DNA of 64,000 bases from VRUE01 sp963824215 (GTDB lineage Bacteria > Actinomycetota > Thermoleophilia > Solirubrobacterales > 70-9), in the NCBI GenBank assembly GCA_963824215.1, contig CAWGOE010000004.1:930001-994000 (forward strand), given 5' to 3'. Numbering within the stretch: position 1 is the stretch's first letter; each line of letters begins with the position of its first letter. The notes below the pieces were generated by a model. That model was not told the origin of the DNA and searched no databases. It was given only the letters and a program-made list of their open reading frames with translations. Below, in pieces: positions 28,470 to 36,771 of this stretch. Made by a program: the position numbers and the translations under genes.

Positions 28470-28718
28470 ATGGCCACCATTCCCCAGAAAGAGCTGCGCA
28501 ACAACGTCGCCGAAGTCCTGCGCCGAGCCGAAGCCGGCGAGGAGTTCACGATCACGGTTTCCGGGCGCCCGGTGGCCCAGTTGGGACCCCCTCGCCCGCG
28601 CCAATGGGTGCCCAGTGATCAGCTCAAAGACCTATGGGACGCACCACCGGACCCCACGCTGATGAAAGACCTGGAACAAATGGGTTTTGGCGACTTGGTC
28701 GATCCCTGGTCGGACTGA
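28470..28718 (+). CDS. Antitoxin of VapBC pair (Phd/YefM-like)
   Basis: Eighty-two residues: MATIPQKELRNNVAEVLRRA, then FTITVSGRPVAQLGP, the Phd/YefM N-terminal dimerisation and DNA-binding fold. The C-terminal section (WDAPPDPTLMKDLEQMGFGD) is the probable toxin-neutralising helix. It precedes the PIN toxin gene by three bases and is preceded by a perfect palindrome. The pair is convergent with mraY and divergent from uvrA. It is a second, distinct toxin-antitoxin locus of this window. Confidence 0.88.
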   Translation: MATIPQKELRNNVAEVLRRAEAGEEFTITVSGRPVAQLGPPRPRQWVPSDQLKDLWDAPPDPTLMKDLEQMGFGDLVDPWSD

Positions 28719-28721
28719 CCT

Positions 28722-29117
28722 ATGTCGACGGTCCTGCTCGATACCTCGGTGCTGATTGCCGTCGATGTCGACCCAGGTGAGGACACGGCGATCAGCGTCG
28801 TTTCGCTGACAGAGCTGCACTTCGGAGTTCTCACCGCGACGGACGACGAAACCAGGGCTCGTCGCACCCGCCGCCTTGGAATCGTCGAGCAGCACTTCGA
28901 CCCACTGGATTTCGACGCCGAGGTCGCTCGTGAATGCGGCAGGCTTCACGCCGCAGTTACTCAGCGTGGAGGCAAACCGCGTCGCCGAGCGCTCGACCTC
29001 GCAATCGCCGCGACGGCCAACGTGCATAGCGTTCCGCTGCTCACCCATAACGTCAAGGACTTCAAAATCATCGAAGACCTGGTCGATCTCCGCGCCCCTG
29101 AAACCGACTCGGCTTAA
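28722..29117 (+). CDS. vapC: PIN-domain toxin VapC
   Basis: A 131-residue PIN nuclease with LLDTSVLIAVDVD (first Asp), SLTELHFGV (Glu), RALDLAIAATANVHSV (third Asp) and LTHNVKDFKII (last Asp), the standard catalytic set. VapC toxins cut initiator tRNA, other tRNAs or rRNA. Its last four bases overlap the end of mraY on the opposite strand. Activity should be held by the antitoxin encoded just before. Confidence 0.9.
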   Translation: MSTVLLDTSVLIAVDVDPGEDTAISVVSLTELHFGVLTATDDETRARRTRRLGIVEQHFDPLDFDAEVARECGRLHAAVTQRGGKPRRRALDLAIAATANVHSVPLLTHNVKDFKIIEDLVDLRAPETDSA

Positions 29118-30088
29118 CGCCCGATCGACTGCTGGTACAGCGTGAAGCCGATCCCCGAGCAGACGGCGGCGATGATCCAGAAGCGCAGCATGATCTTCGT
29201 CTCCGACCAGGCCATCATCTCGAAGTGGTGGTGCAGGGGCGCCATCAGCAGGACGCGGCGGCGGAAGGTCTTGAAGGAGAAGACCTGGATCGCGACCGAG
29301 AGCGCCTCGATTACGAAGATGCCGCCGATGATGATCAAGAGCACCTCGGTCTGGGTCATCACGGCTAAGGCGCCGATCGCGCCGCCGAGGCCGAGCGAGC
29401 CCGTGTCCCCCATGAAGATCGACGCCGGGAAGGCGTTGAACCAGAGGAAGCCGACGCAGGCGCCGACGAGGCAAGCCGAGAGCAGCGCCAGGCTCTGCTC
29501 GCCGTTGGTGACGAAGCAGATCGCGGTGTAGGCGAGCAGGACGATCGCGCAGGAGCCTGCGGCGAGGCCGTCGAGGCCATCGGTGAGGTTGACCCCGTTG
29601 GAGGTGCCGGCGATGACGAGGAAGACGAGGACGAAGTAGAGGACCGGGCCGAGGTCGAGGCTGGCGTCGCCGATGCGGAAGAAGAGCGTCGGCTCGAGGC
29701 CGACCTTGTGACGCGCAACCCACCAGAGGACGAGGGCGAGCAGAAGCTGGACGACAAGCTTCCAGCGCGCCGAGAGGCCGAGCGAGCGGCGTTTGACGAT
29801 CTTGGTGAAGTCGTCGGCGAAGCCGAGCGCGGCGCAGCCGATCGCGACGCCGAAGACGGCGAGGCTCTGCGCGTCGCGCTCGGAGAGGACGAGGAAGGGG
29901 ACGCAGATCGCGGCGAAGACGATCAGCCCGCCCATCGTCGGCGTGCCGGCCTTGGCGTGGTGCTCCTGGGGCCCGTCCTCGCGGATGTGCTGGCCGAACT
30001 CCTTCACCCGCAGGAACTCGATGAATTTGGGGCCGAGGAAGATGCAGATCAGCATCGCCGCCATCCCCGCGATCAGCACCTCGCCCAT
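29114..30088 (-). CDS. mraY: Phospho-MurNAc-pentapeptide transferase
   Basis: A 324-residue enzyme with about 10 membrane helices. Key blocks are KAGTPTMGGLIVFAAI, FADDFTKIVKRRSLGLSARW with catalytic Asp residues, NLTDGLDGLAAG and PLHHHFEMMAWSETKI. It makes lipid I from UDP-MurNAc-pentapeptide and undecaprenyl phosphate. It starts with ATG overlapping the murF stop (TGATG). The dcw cluster stops here: murD, ftsW and murG do not follow, and vapBC sits convergently instead. Confidence 0.96.
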   Translation of the reverse strand: MGEVLIAGMAAMLICIFLGPKFIEFLRVKEFGQHIREDGPQEHHAKAGTPTMGGLIVFAAICVPFLVLSERDAQSLAVFGVAIGCAALGFADDFTKIVKRRSLGLSARWKLVVQLLLALVLWWVARHKVGLEPTLFFRIGDASLDLGPVLYFVLVFLVIAGTSNGVNLTDGLDGLAAGSCAIVLLAYTAICFVTNGEQSLALLSACLVGACVGFLWFNAFPASIFMGDTGSLGLGGAIGALAVMTQTEVLLIIIGGIFVIEALSVAIQVFSFKTFRRRVLLMAPLHHHFEMMAWSETKIMLRFWIIAAVCSGIGFTLYQQSIGR

Positions 30089-31449
30089 CAGCGCAACTCC
30101 ACCAGCGTCTCGGCGACCGCCTCGAGCCTCGCCGAGCGCGAGCCCTTGACCAGGACGCTGTCGCCGGGCTCGAGCTGGGCTGCAAGCAACTCCGCCGCCT
30201 CGGCCGGGTCACCGACCAGCTCGTCTGGGTCGTACTCGCGGGCGGGCTCGCCGACCCCGATCAGGATGTCGATGCCCTCGCTGCGGGCATGGGCGCCTAC
30301 CTCGCGGTGGTACTCGGCGGCGCCAGGGCCCAGCTCGGCCATCTCGCCGAGCACAGCGATTCGGCGCGCTCCCTCGATCGAGGCGAGGTGATCCAGCGCC
30401 GCGCGCATCGACACCGGGTTGGCGTTGTAGCAGTCGTTGACCAGGACGATCCCCTCACCAAGCTCGAGGCGCTCGCCCCGGAAGCGGGAGAAGCCTATGT
30501 TCGCAGCGCGATCGGCCATCTCCTCGGGTGCGGCGCCGAGCGCAACGCCAGCGGCGATCGCAGCCAGGGCGTTGGTCAGGTTGTGGCGCTCGGCGAAGGG
30601 AAAGTGGAAGAGCGCCCGGCCGTTCGGGGTCTCGATCGTCACCTCGGTCACGCTGTCTGCGACATGCGCCTCAACTGCCTCGACGTCGCCGCCGGGACCG
30701 AAGCGGAGCAGGTTAGGAGCATCGGCCAGGTAGGGCTCTAACTCGCCTGCTTCGACCGGGGCGACCGCGACGCCGTCGGCGGGTAACGCGGCAATGATCT
30801 CGGCCTTCGCCGCGGCGATCGCCTCGACCGAGCCGAGCAGCTCGACGTGGACCGGGCCGACGTTGGTGATCACGCCGACTCCCGGCTCGGCGATCGCCGC
30901 CAGCTCGGCGATCTGGCCGGGGCCGCGCATTGCCATCTCCAGCACCAGGAGCTCGGTGTCGGCCGGGGCTTCGAGCACGGTCAGCGGCAGCCCGATCTCG
31001 GTGTTGAGGTTCTCGCGGTTGGCATGGACCTTGCCGGGCAACAGCGCCCGCGCGATGTCCTTGACCGAGGTCTTGCCGACCGAGCCGGTGACGCCGACCA
31101 CGGGCGCGCCAAGCTCGCGCCGCCAGGCGGTGGCCAGCGCTTGTAGCGCCGCCAGTGGATCCTCGACGGCGAAGACCCAACCCGGAGCGCGGTCGAGGTT
31201 TGAGTCGCTATCCGAACCAAACCTCGACCGCAAAGCCTCCAAGCCGATAACCGAGCCCCAGGCGCCGGCCTCGAGCACTGCCGGCGCGAACTCGCCCCCG
31301 TCGACTCGCTCGCCGCGCAAGCCGAAGAAGAGGTCGCCTTTGCCCGCCTCACCGGAATCGATGACGGCCCGGACCGGCGTGCCCGGACCACCCCGGGCGA
31401 CGATCTCCGCCCCAATCGCCGTCACGATCTGCTCGGGGGTGAGATTCAT
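30088..31449 (-). CDS. murF: UDP-MurNAc-tripeptide--D-Ala-D-Ala ligase
   Basis: A 453-residue Mur ligase with the P-loop VVGVTGSVGKTSVKDIARAL, the ENLNTEIGLPLTVLEA region, ATP/Mg residues in NDCYNANPVSMRAALDHL, and the C-terminal SVLVKGSRSARLE. It adds D-Ala-D-Ala to the peptide stem. Residues 73-87 (LRSRFGSDSDSNLDR) fall in an extra loop of the N-terminal domain and are encoded by a palindromic repeat. The start overlaps murE by ATGA. Confidence 0.95.
   Translation of the reverse strand: MNLTPEQIVTAIGAEIVARGGPGTPVRAVIDSGEAGKGDLFFGLRGERVDGGEFAPAVLEAGAWGSVIGLEALRSRFGSDSDSNLDRAPGWVFAVEDPLAALQALATAWRRELGAPVVGVTGSVGKTSVKDIARALLPGKVHANRENLNTEIGLPLTVLEAPADTELLVLEMAMRGPGQIAELAAIAEPGVGVITNVGPVHVELLGSVEAIAAAKAEIIAALPADGVAVAPVEAGELEPYLADAPNLLRFGPGGDVEAVEAHVADSVTEVTIETPNGRALFHFPFAERHNLTNALAAIAAGVALGAAPEEMADRAANIGFSRFRGERLELGEGIVLVNDCYNANPVSMRAALDHLASIEGARRIAVLGEMAELGPGAAEYHREVGAHARSEGIDILIGVGEPAREYDPDELVGDPAEAAELLAAQLEPGDSVLVKGSRSARLEAVAETLVELR
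31189..31231. repeat. Palindromic element, family B copy 2, inside murF
   Basis: Perfect 14-bp arms (31189-31202 and 31218-31231) with a 15-nt loop containing GTCGCTAT. The sequence matches copy 1 at 6530-6576 in arm core (GAGGTTTG), loop length and loop core. It lies inside the murF reading frame and is translated in frame as residues 73-87 of MurF, in a region where MurF proteins normally go straight to the VEDP strand. It looks like an in-frame mobile palindrome. Confidence 0.7.
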
Positions 31450-32909
31450 CGTCCAGCCACCGGCGATCGGCGCTCGCCCAGCAGCCGGCGCAGCTCCTCG
31501 CGCGCCACCTCGCGGTCGTCGAAGGGCAGCTTGCGGCCGTTCTCGAATTCCTGACCCTGCTCGTGTCCCTTGCCGGCGATGACGACGGTGTCGCCCTCCT
31601 CGGCTCGCGAGAAGGCCAAGGCGATCGCCGCTCGACGGTCAACCTCGGCCTCCACGCCACCCCTCTCGCCAGCCCCTGCCTTGACTTCAGCGACGATCGC
31701 CCGGGGATCCTCGGAGCGCGGGTTGTCGGAGGTGACGATCGCCAGGTCGGAGAGCTCGGCGCCGGCGCGGCCCATCAGCGGCCGCTTGCCGCGGTCGCGG
31801 TCGCCGCCGGCGCCGAAGACCGAGATCACCCGCCCCTCCCCCAGCCGCCGCGCCGCCCGCAGCACGTTCTCCAGCGAGTCCGGAGTGTGGGCGTAGTCGA
31901 CGAGGACTGCGAACGGCTGGCCCTCGTCGATCGGCTCGAAACGCCCGGGGGGCGCTGCGGCTCGCGAGAGGCTTTCTGCCGCTGCTTCAGGCTCCACCCC
32001 GAGCGCCGTCGCCGCCGCAAAGGCCCCCAACGCGTTTGCGACGTTGAAGTGACCCGGAAGGCGCGTTCGGACGCGAGTCCCTCCCACACTGAACTCGGCG
32101 CCGCGGGGGGTGAGGTCGACATCACCTGCAACGAGGTCGGCCTCACCCCCCGCGGCCGAAAACGTCACGCACTCGAATTCCTCCGCCAATCTCCTCCCGT
32201 AGGAATCGTCGACATTGACGATCGCCGTCTTGGGTCCCGTCTCGAACAGCAGCCGCTTTGAGGCAAAGTAGTCCTCCATATCGGCATGAAAGTCCAGGTG
32301 ATCCTGGGTCAGATTGGTGAACAGAGCCACATCGAAGTGGATCGCGTCGCATCGGTGGAGAACCAGAGCGTGCGAGGACACCTCCATCACACAAGCCGAA
32401 TCGCCCCCATCCACCATCCGCCTAAAGGTCCGCTGTAGATCGATCGCCTCAGGCGTGGTCCGCTCAACCTCCTCCTCGGCCCCACTAACCACCTGCTTCA
32501 CCGTCCCCAGCAACCCGCTCTGCATACCGGTCGACTCGAGGATCTCCCGCAGCAGGAAGGCCGTGGTCGTCTTCCCGTTGGTCCCGGTGATCCCAACCAC
32601 CTGCAGCTCCACCGTGGGGTCCCCGTAGAACCGCGCAGCAACGGGAGCCATAGCCGCCCGCGCGTCGGGAACGATCACTTGGGTGACCTCCAGCTTGTCG
32701 AGCTGGCGCTCTCCCACCAGAGCAGCAGCACCTGCCTCAACCGCAGCAGGGGCGAACTCATGCCCATCGACCTTCTCCCCGGGCACGCAGAAAAACAACG
32801 TCCCGGGCTCAACCCGGCGACTGTCATATGCAAGCTTCCCGACCTCAATCGACGGGTCGCCGACGATCCGGGCGTCGCCAACCGCGTCCGCCAGCTCTTC
32901 CAATCTCAC
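31446..32909 (-). CDS. murE: UDP-MurNAc-tripeptide ligase, meso-diaminopimelate-adding
   Basis: A 487-residue ligase with P-loop GITGTNGKTTTAFLLREIL, substrate-binding NLTQDHLDFHADMEDYFASK, and the DNPRSEDP motif that marks meso-diaminopimelate specificity (lysine enzymes differ here). It extends UDP-MurNAc-dipeptide in the cytoplasm. The start is GTG 32909, 29 bases after ftsI. The coding region carries a strong 16-bp inverted repeat at 32100-32156, in the domain 2/3 area. Confidence 0.95.
   Translation of the reverse strand: MRLEELADAVGDARIVGDPSIEVGKLAYDSRRVEPGTLFFCVPGEKVDGHEFAPAAVEAGAAALVGERQLDKLEVTQVIVPDARAAMAPVAARFYGDPTVELQVVGITGTNGKTTTAFLLREILESTGMQSGLLGTVKQVVSGAEEEVERTTPEAIDLQRTFRRMVDGGDSACVMEVSSHALVLHRCDAIHFDVALFTNLTQDHLDFHADMEDYFASKRLLFETGPKTAIVNVDDSYGRRLAEEFECVTFSAAGGEADLVAGDVDLTPRGAEFSVGGTRVRTRLPGHFNVANALGAFAAATALGVEPEAAAESLSRAAAPPGRFEPIDEGQPFAVLVDYAHTPDSLENVLRAARRLGEGRVISVFGAGGDRDRGKRPLMGRAGAELSDLAIVTSDNPRSEDPRAIVAEVKAGAGERGGVEAEVDRRAAIALAFSRAEEGDTVVIAGKGHEQGQEFENGRKLPFDDREVAREELRRLLGERRSPVAGR
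32100..32156. repeat. Strong hairpin within murE coding sequence
   Basis: Arms 32100-32115 and 32141-32156 pair perfectly over 16 bp (CCGCGGGGGGTGAGG type). After one mismatch four more pairs follow. The translated stretch (ADLVAGDVDLTPRG) aligns with ordinary MurE sequence, so unlike the murF palindrome it need not be an insertion. It could slow ribosomes or be chance in GC-rich coding DNA. Confidence 0.45.
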
Positions 32910-32938
32910 AGCGGCGATTCTAGGTGCGGCGATGACCG

Positions 32939-34591
32939 CTATTCCTGCGGCACACCGAGATAGGGAAGCGCGAACTCGGCTATCTCGCCGAAGGCCGGCG
33001 CGGCAACCGAGCCGCCGTAGTAATCCCCCTGCGGCTGATCGACGATCACCGCAACGAGCAAGCGCGGATCCTGTGCCGGCGCGAAGCCGATGAAGGACGC
33101 CACGTACTTGGTCTCCGAGTAGGTCCCGTTTTCGGCCACCTGCGAGGTTCCCGTCTTGCCGGCCAGGGTGTAGCCGGGCACGCTCACCTCAGAGGCGGTA
33201 CCGCCGGGGGCCAGTACCCCCTCGAGCATCGTCCGCACCTCGGCGGCAACGCCGGGTCGGATCACCCGCCGTCCGTCGGGTACCTCCATCGCCTCGTCTC
33301 CAACCCGGTCGATCAGGCGTGGCTGGCGCAGGAGGCCGCCGTTGGCAATCGCCGCATAGCCGGCCATCATCTGCATTGGCGTCACCGCCAGCCCCTGCCC
33401 GAGCGGCAGGTTGCCCATCGTCGAGCCCGAGTATTCGTCGAGCGCCGGCACGATGCCCTGCTCCTCGGCGGGATAGGGGACGCCGGTGGGACGGCCAAAG
33501 CCAAGGCGGTTGATCCAGCGGCTGAACTTCTCGCTGCCAAGGCCGAGGCCGATCGTCACCGCGCCGACGTTGGAGGAGTGGGCAAGGATTTCGGGAACCG
33601 ACATCGTCGCGGTGCCGCGCGCATGCGACTCCTCGATCACGCGGTCGGCGACCTGAAGCGTCGGCGGTAGGGTGAAGTAGCTCTCGGGGGTCACCTCTTT
33701 TTCCTCGAGCGCCGCGGCCACGGTGAACGCCTTGAAGGTCGAGCCGGGTTCGTAGGTGAAGCCGGTGGCGCGGTTGAGCAGGTCCTCGGGATCGGCGCTT
33801 TCGAGGTCGCTCGGGTCGACCGGCGGCCAGTTGGCCATCGCCAGGAGCTTCGAGTTGCGCGGGTCCATCACGATCGCCGTGGCGCCCTGCGGAGAGTAGG
33901 TTTCACCTACCCCCCCCAGCACTTCCTCGGTCCGCTCTTGGATCGCGGGGTCGAGGGTCAGCTTCAGGTCCTCCCCGTCGCTCGCCTCGCTCACGGTTTC
34001 CAGCCGGATCGGCTCCCCCAGGGCGTCGTTGATAACTCGCCGTTCCCCGTCGCTGCCGTGCAAGACCTCGTCCTCGCCGGCCTCGATGCCGGTCAGGCCC
34101 TGGTTTTCGTCGCCGACTGCGCCGATCGTCTGCGCGGCCAGCGTGCCCTGGGGGTAAGTGCGACGACTATCGGGCAGCTCGCCGATCCCGGGCAGATCGA
34201 GCCGGGCGACCCGGGCTGCGCTCGGCAAGTCAACCTTGCGTGCCACATAGGCAAAGCCGGAGTCTTCGGTCAGGCTTTCGAGCACGTCCTTCTCATCGAG
34301 GTCGAGGATCGAGGCCAGTTTCTCCGCCGTCTGGCCCGATTTCTTCACCTGGTAGGGCGTGGCGTAAATAGTTTTCGCGTCTTCTGAGACCGCAAGTGGG
34401 TTGCCGAAGCGATCCAGCAGACTGCCGCGCAGTCCCGGCACGGTGACGACGTCGGTCTGCTGGTAGGCCGCCTCGGAAGCCAGCTTCGCCCCCTGCACCC
34501 CCTGCAGCCAGAAGGCGCGGGCGGAGATAACGAGGAAGCAGAGCAGAAAGCCGGCGAAGAGGAGGCCGATCCTGCGCTCGATCGTGCGCAT
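32939..34591 (-). CDS. ftsI: Septal peptidoglycan transpeptidase FtsI (PBP class B)
   Basis: A 550-residue protein with one N-terminal membrane helix (IGLLFAGFLLCFLVISARAF), a PBP dimerisation domain, and a transpeptidase domain with SxxK (GSTFKAF), SxN (HSSNVGA) and KTGT (AGKTGTSQV). No PASTA domains follow. It cross-links septal peptidoglycan with FtsW. It is placed eight bases after ftsL in the dcw cluster, so the division assignment is strong. Confidence 0.94.
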   Translation of the reverse strand: MRTIERRIGLLFAGFLLCFLVISARAFWLQGVQGAKLASEAAYQQTDVVTVPGLRGSLLDRFGNPLAVSEDAKTIYATPYQVKKSGQTAEKLASILDLDEKDVLESLTEDSGFAYVARKVDLPSAARVARLDLPGIGELPDSRRTYPQGTLAAQTIGAVGDENQGLTGIEAGEDEVLHGSDGERRVINDALGEPIRLETVSEASDGEDLKLTLDPAIQERTEEVLGGVGETYSPQGATAIVMDPRNSKLLAMANWPPVDPSDLESADPEDLLNRATGFTYEPGSTFKAFTVAAALEEKEVTPESYFTLPPTLQVADRVIEESHARGTATMSVPEILAHSSNVGAVTIGLGLGSEKFSRWINRLGFGRPTGVPYPAEEQGIVPALDEYSGSTMGNLPLGQGLAVTPMQMMAGYAAIANGGLLRQPRLIDRVGDEAMEVPDGRRVIRPGVAAEVRTMLEGVLAPGGTASEVSVPGYTLAGKTGTSQVAENGTYSETKYVASFIGFAPAQDPRLLVAVIVDQPQGDYYGGSVAAPAFGEIAEFALPYLGVPQE

Positions 34592-34598
34592 CCGCGCC

Positions 34599-35126
34599 CT
34601 AGTAGGCCGTTCCGGCGGCAGCGAGGCGCTGCGCGGCGGTCTTGACGTCGTCGGGGCCTGCCTGCACCGAGCCGACCTGGTCGAGCGCCGCCGCGCTCAG
34701 GCCGAGCCCAGCCGCATCGTTCCGGATCCGGCTGGCCCCGGAGCGCTGGGCGTCGAGCCCGCGCAGAAAGGAGTTCTCTTCGTCGAGGGCCATGATGTTC
34801 TGATCGATCTGACCGGCGGTCGCGGCGAGGCTGAGCGTGACCACGTTGAGCCCGACGATGCCGACCAGCAGCACCCCGAGCACCGCGATCCAGGCGCGGC
34901 CACGCGTCATCCGCACGATCAGGCTGGAATCGGGCAGATTGCGGATCCCGATCGCGGTACCGACCGCGATCGGGATCAGCTGGCCCGCCGGGTGGCGGGC
35001 CGGTGCTTTGCGGGGAGCTGGCTTGCGGGTTGGTGCTTTGCGAGCTGGAGCGGCGGCCAACTGCGGACGTTTGCGCGGCCGAGCTGGAGCCGACGCGGTC
35101 TTGCGAGCGGTTGCGGCAGCGGCCAT
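34599..35126 (-). CDS. ftsL: FtsL-like division protein with long basic N-terminus
   Basis: A 175-residue bitopic protein. The first 65 residues are Ala/Pro/Lys/Arg-rich (such as RKAPTRKPAPRKAPAR), then one membrane helix (AWIAVLGVLLVGIVGLNVVT) and a short coiled coil (QIDQNIMALDEENSFLRGLD). FtsL proteins share only this layout. Identity comes mainly from its position between rsmH and ftsI. It should help recruit the septal synthase FtsQLB complex. Confidence 0.8.
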   Translation of the reverse strand: MAAAATARKTASAPARPRKRPQLAAAPARKAPTRKPAPRKAPARHPAGQLIPIAVGTAIGIRNLPDSSLIVRMTRGRAWIAVLGVLLVGIVGLNVVTLSLAATAGQIDQNIMALDEENSFLRGLDAQRSGASRIRNDAAGLGLSAAALDQVGSVQAGPDDVKTAAQRLAAAGTAY

Positions 35127-36079
35127 CAGGTGGCGCTCCCGGCACTCTGTGCCTCGGCGATCTTCATTGCGGCACGCAAATGGGCGGACTTGGAGCGTGG
35201 ATTCGTCGCCATCTCTGCCACTTCAGGAGCAACGGCGCGGCGGGTCAGCAGCTCGGCTTCCGGCTCGCGGCCACAGACGCAGACCGGGAGCTCGGGCGGG
35301 CAGACGCAGCCGCGCGCGCGGTCAACGAGAAATTGCTTGACGCGGCGATCCTCGAGCGAGTGGAAGGAGATCGCTGCCAGGCGACCGCCGACCGGCAGCA
35401 TCGACCAAGCGGTTGGCAGCGCGTCGTCGAGGGAGTCGAGCTCGCCGTTGACCGCGATCCGGATCGCCTGAAAGGTCCGCTTCGCCGGGTGACCGCCTCC
35501 GAAGCGGGCCGATGCCGGCATTCCCGCTTTGACCGCGGCGACCAACTCAGAGGTGGTTTGCAGCGGCCGGCGCCGCGCGATCTCCCGCGCGATCCCACCG
35601 GCATAGCGCTCCTCACCGAAGCGACGTAGAACCTGCGCGATGCGCGACTCGGGCCACTCGTTGACGAGGTCGGCGGCGCTGAACTCCTGGCGCGTGTCCA
35701 TCCGCATGTCGAGCGGTGCGTCGTAGGAATAGGAGAACCCCCGCTCCCTGGCGTCAACCTGCATCGAGGACATTCCGAGGTCCATGAACACCATGTCTGG
35801 GCGGATGCCTTCGCCACTCAGGGTGCGGAGACCTTCCGAGTAGTCCGCGCTGAGCAGGCGGGTCTGACAGGGGACCTCACCCGCGAAGCGTTGGAAGCGC
35901 GCCTCGGCGGCGGGGTCACGATCGATGGCGATCAGCGTCCCCTCCGGCCCAATCGCGGCGGCGATCTGCCGCGCGTGGCCGCCGCCGCCAAAGGTGCAAT
36001 CGATCGCGATCTGTCCCGACTGCGGGGACAGCAGTCCGGTCAGCTCTGGGGCGAGGACTGGCTCGTGCTCGGTGGGCAT
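35126..36079 (-). CDS. rsmH: 16S rRNA C1402 methyltransferase RsmH
   Basis: A 317-residue SAM-dependent enzyme starting MPTEHEPVLAPELTGLLSPQ. SAM-binding GGGGHARQIAAAI and catalytic MDLGMSSMQVD, followed by SFHSLEDRRVKQFL, identify RsmH (MraW). It N4-methylates C1402 of 16S rRNA. ATG 36139, one base after the mraZ TGA, would add 20 residues and couple the two genes; I use 36079 because it matches the usual family start. The C-terminal CVCPPELPVCVCG is a cysteine cluster typical of this family. Confidence 0.94.
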   Translation of the reverse strand: MPTEHEPVLAPELTGLLSPQSGQIAIDCTFGGGGHARQIAAAIGPEGTLIAIDRDPAAEARFQRFAGEVPCQTRLLSADYSEGLRTLSGEGIRPDMVFMDLGMSSMQVDARERGFSYSYDAPLDMRMDTRQEFSAADLVNEWPESRIAQVLRRFGEERYAGGIAREIARRRPLQTTSELVAAVKAGMPASARFGGGHPAKRTFQAIRIAVNGELDSLDDALPTAWSMLPVGGRLAAISFHSLEDRRVKQFLVDRARGCVCPPELPVCVCGREPEAELLTRRAVAPEVAEMATNPRSKSAHLRAAMKIAEAQSAGSAT

Positions 36080-36140
36080 ATAGATAAGGGTTGCGTCGTT
36101 GGCAATAGATATGGGCGCTCGTGCGGCATGGGCCTGCATC

Positions 36141-36584
36141 TCACGCAGCCGCTCCGCTCGAAGCCAAGCCCTCGGCGATCTCCGGCGCAGAGGCATCAAG
36201 CTCTTCCTCCTGCTTCGCCCAGGCCTCGGCGTTCCAGATCTCCAGATACTCGCCGGCACCGATCACGACACAGGCGCCGCTGAGGCCAGCGTGCTCGACC
36301 AGCGGTTTGGGCACGCGGATACGTCCGGCTGAGTCGAGCTTCTCGTCAAAGGAGCCGCCGTGGAAGCGGCGGCGCAGGCTGCGCGCGTCCTTGCCGAAGG
36401 GGCTGTGCGGCGAGAGAAAGCGCTCGGATAGCTGCTCGAACTCGCCGGTCGTGTGCACCCAGACGCAGGGGTCGAAGCCTTTCGACAGAACAATGCCGTC
36501 AGAGAGCGCGGCCCGAAAGCGAGAGGGAACCGTGAGGCGATCCTTGGAGTCGAGACTGTGCTCGTAGAGACCCCGAAATGCCAT
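36141..36584 (-). CDS. mraZ: Transcriptional regulator MraZ
   Basis: A 147-residue protein with two AbrB/SpoVT-type swapped hairpin domains: FRGLYEHSLDSKDRLTVPSR, then a second SAGRIRVPKPLVEHAGLS, each with the DxxGR/DxxxRL motif. MraZ forms a ring that binds GTGGG repeats and represses the dcw cluster. Such repeats are present 97-121 bases upstream of its start. It is the first gene of the cluster. Confidence 0.95.
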   Translation of the reverse strand: MAFRGLYEHSLDSKDRLTVPSRFRAALSDGIVLSKGFDPCVWVHTTGEFEQLSERFLSPHSPFGKDARSLRRRFHGGSFDEKLDSAGRIRVPKPLVEHAGLSGACVVIGAGEYLEIWNAEAWAKQEEELDASAPEIAEGLASSGAAA

Positions 36585-36619
36585 CCCCGTGGGTTCCTTT
36601 CTGGCCTGGGAAAAGAGTT

Positions 36620-36664
36620 AGGACCGGAGTGATGAGGTGGGAGGAACCTCACCACCCCGGTCCT
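36620..36664 (-). promoter_or_regulatory. Hairpin in the mraZ leader
   Basis: An inverted repeat with arms 36620-36638 and 36646-36664 pairs at nearly all positions (AGGACCGG with CCGGTCCT, then GTGATGAGGT with ACCTCACCAC) around a 7-nt loop. It sits between the MraZ binding repeats and the mraZ start on the minus strand. It could be a stability element or an attenuator in the dcw leader; no T-rich terminator tail is clear, apart from a CTCTTTT stretch after it. Confidence 0.5.
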
Positions 36665-36680
36665 GGGCTTCAACTCGATC

Positions 36681-36705
36681 GCCACACTAGCCCACTTCCC
36701 CCCAC
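36681..36705 (-). promoter_or_regulatory. MraZ-binding repeats upstream of mraZ
   Basis: On the minus strand three GTGG-type pentamers (GTGGG, GTGGG, GTGGC) occur at exactly 10-bp spacing, 97-121 bases before the mraZ ATG. MraZ is known to bind such tandem repeats at its own promoter. The promoter itself presumably overlaps them. The region also separates mraZ from the divergent membrane-protein gene at 36772. Confidence 0.7.
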
Positions 36706-36771
36706 TTTGCAACACAACCCCAAACAGACGTCCCATTCGCAACCGGCGTTGCAGCGGCTAGGGTGCGCGCG

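Noticed and set aside
32143..32394. Alternative minus-strand frame in murE next to the hairpin
   Set aside because: Overlaps murE, has no ribosome site and no recognisable motif.
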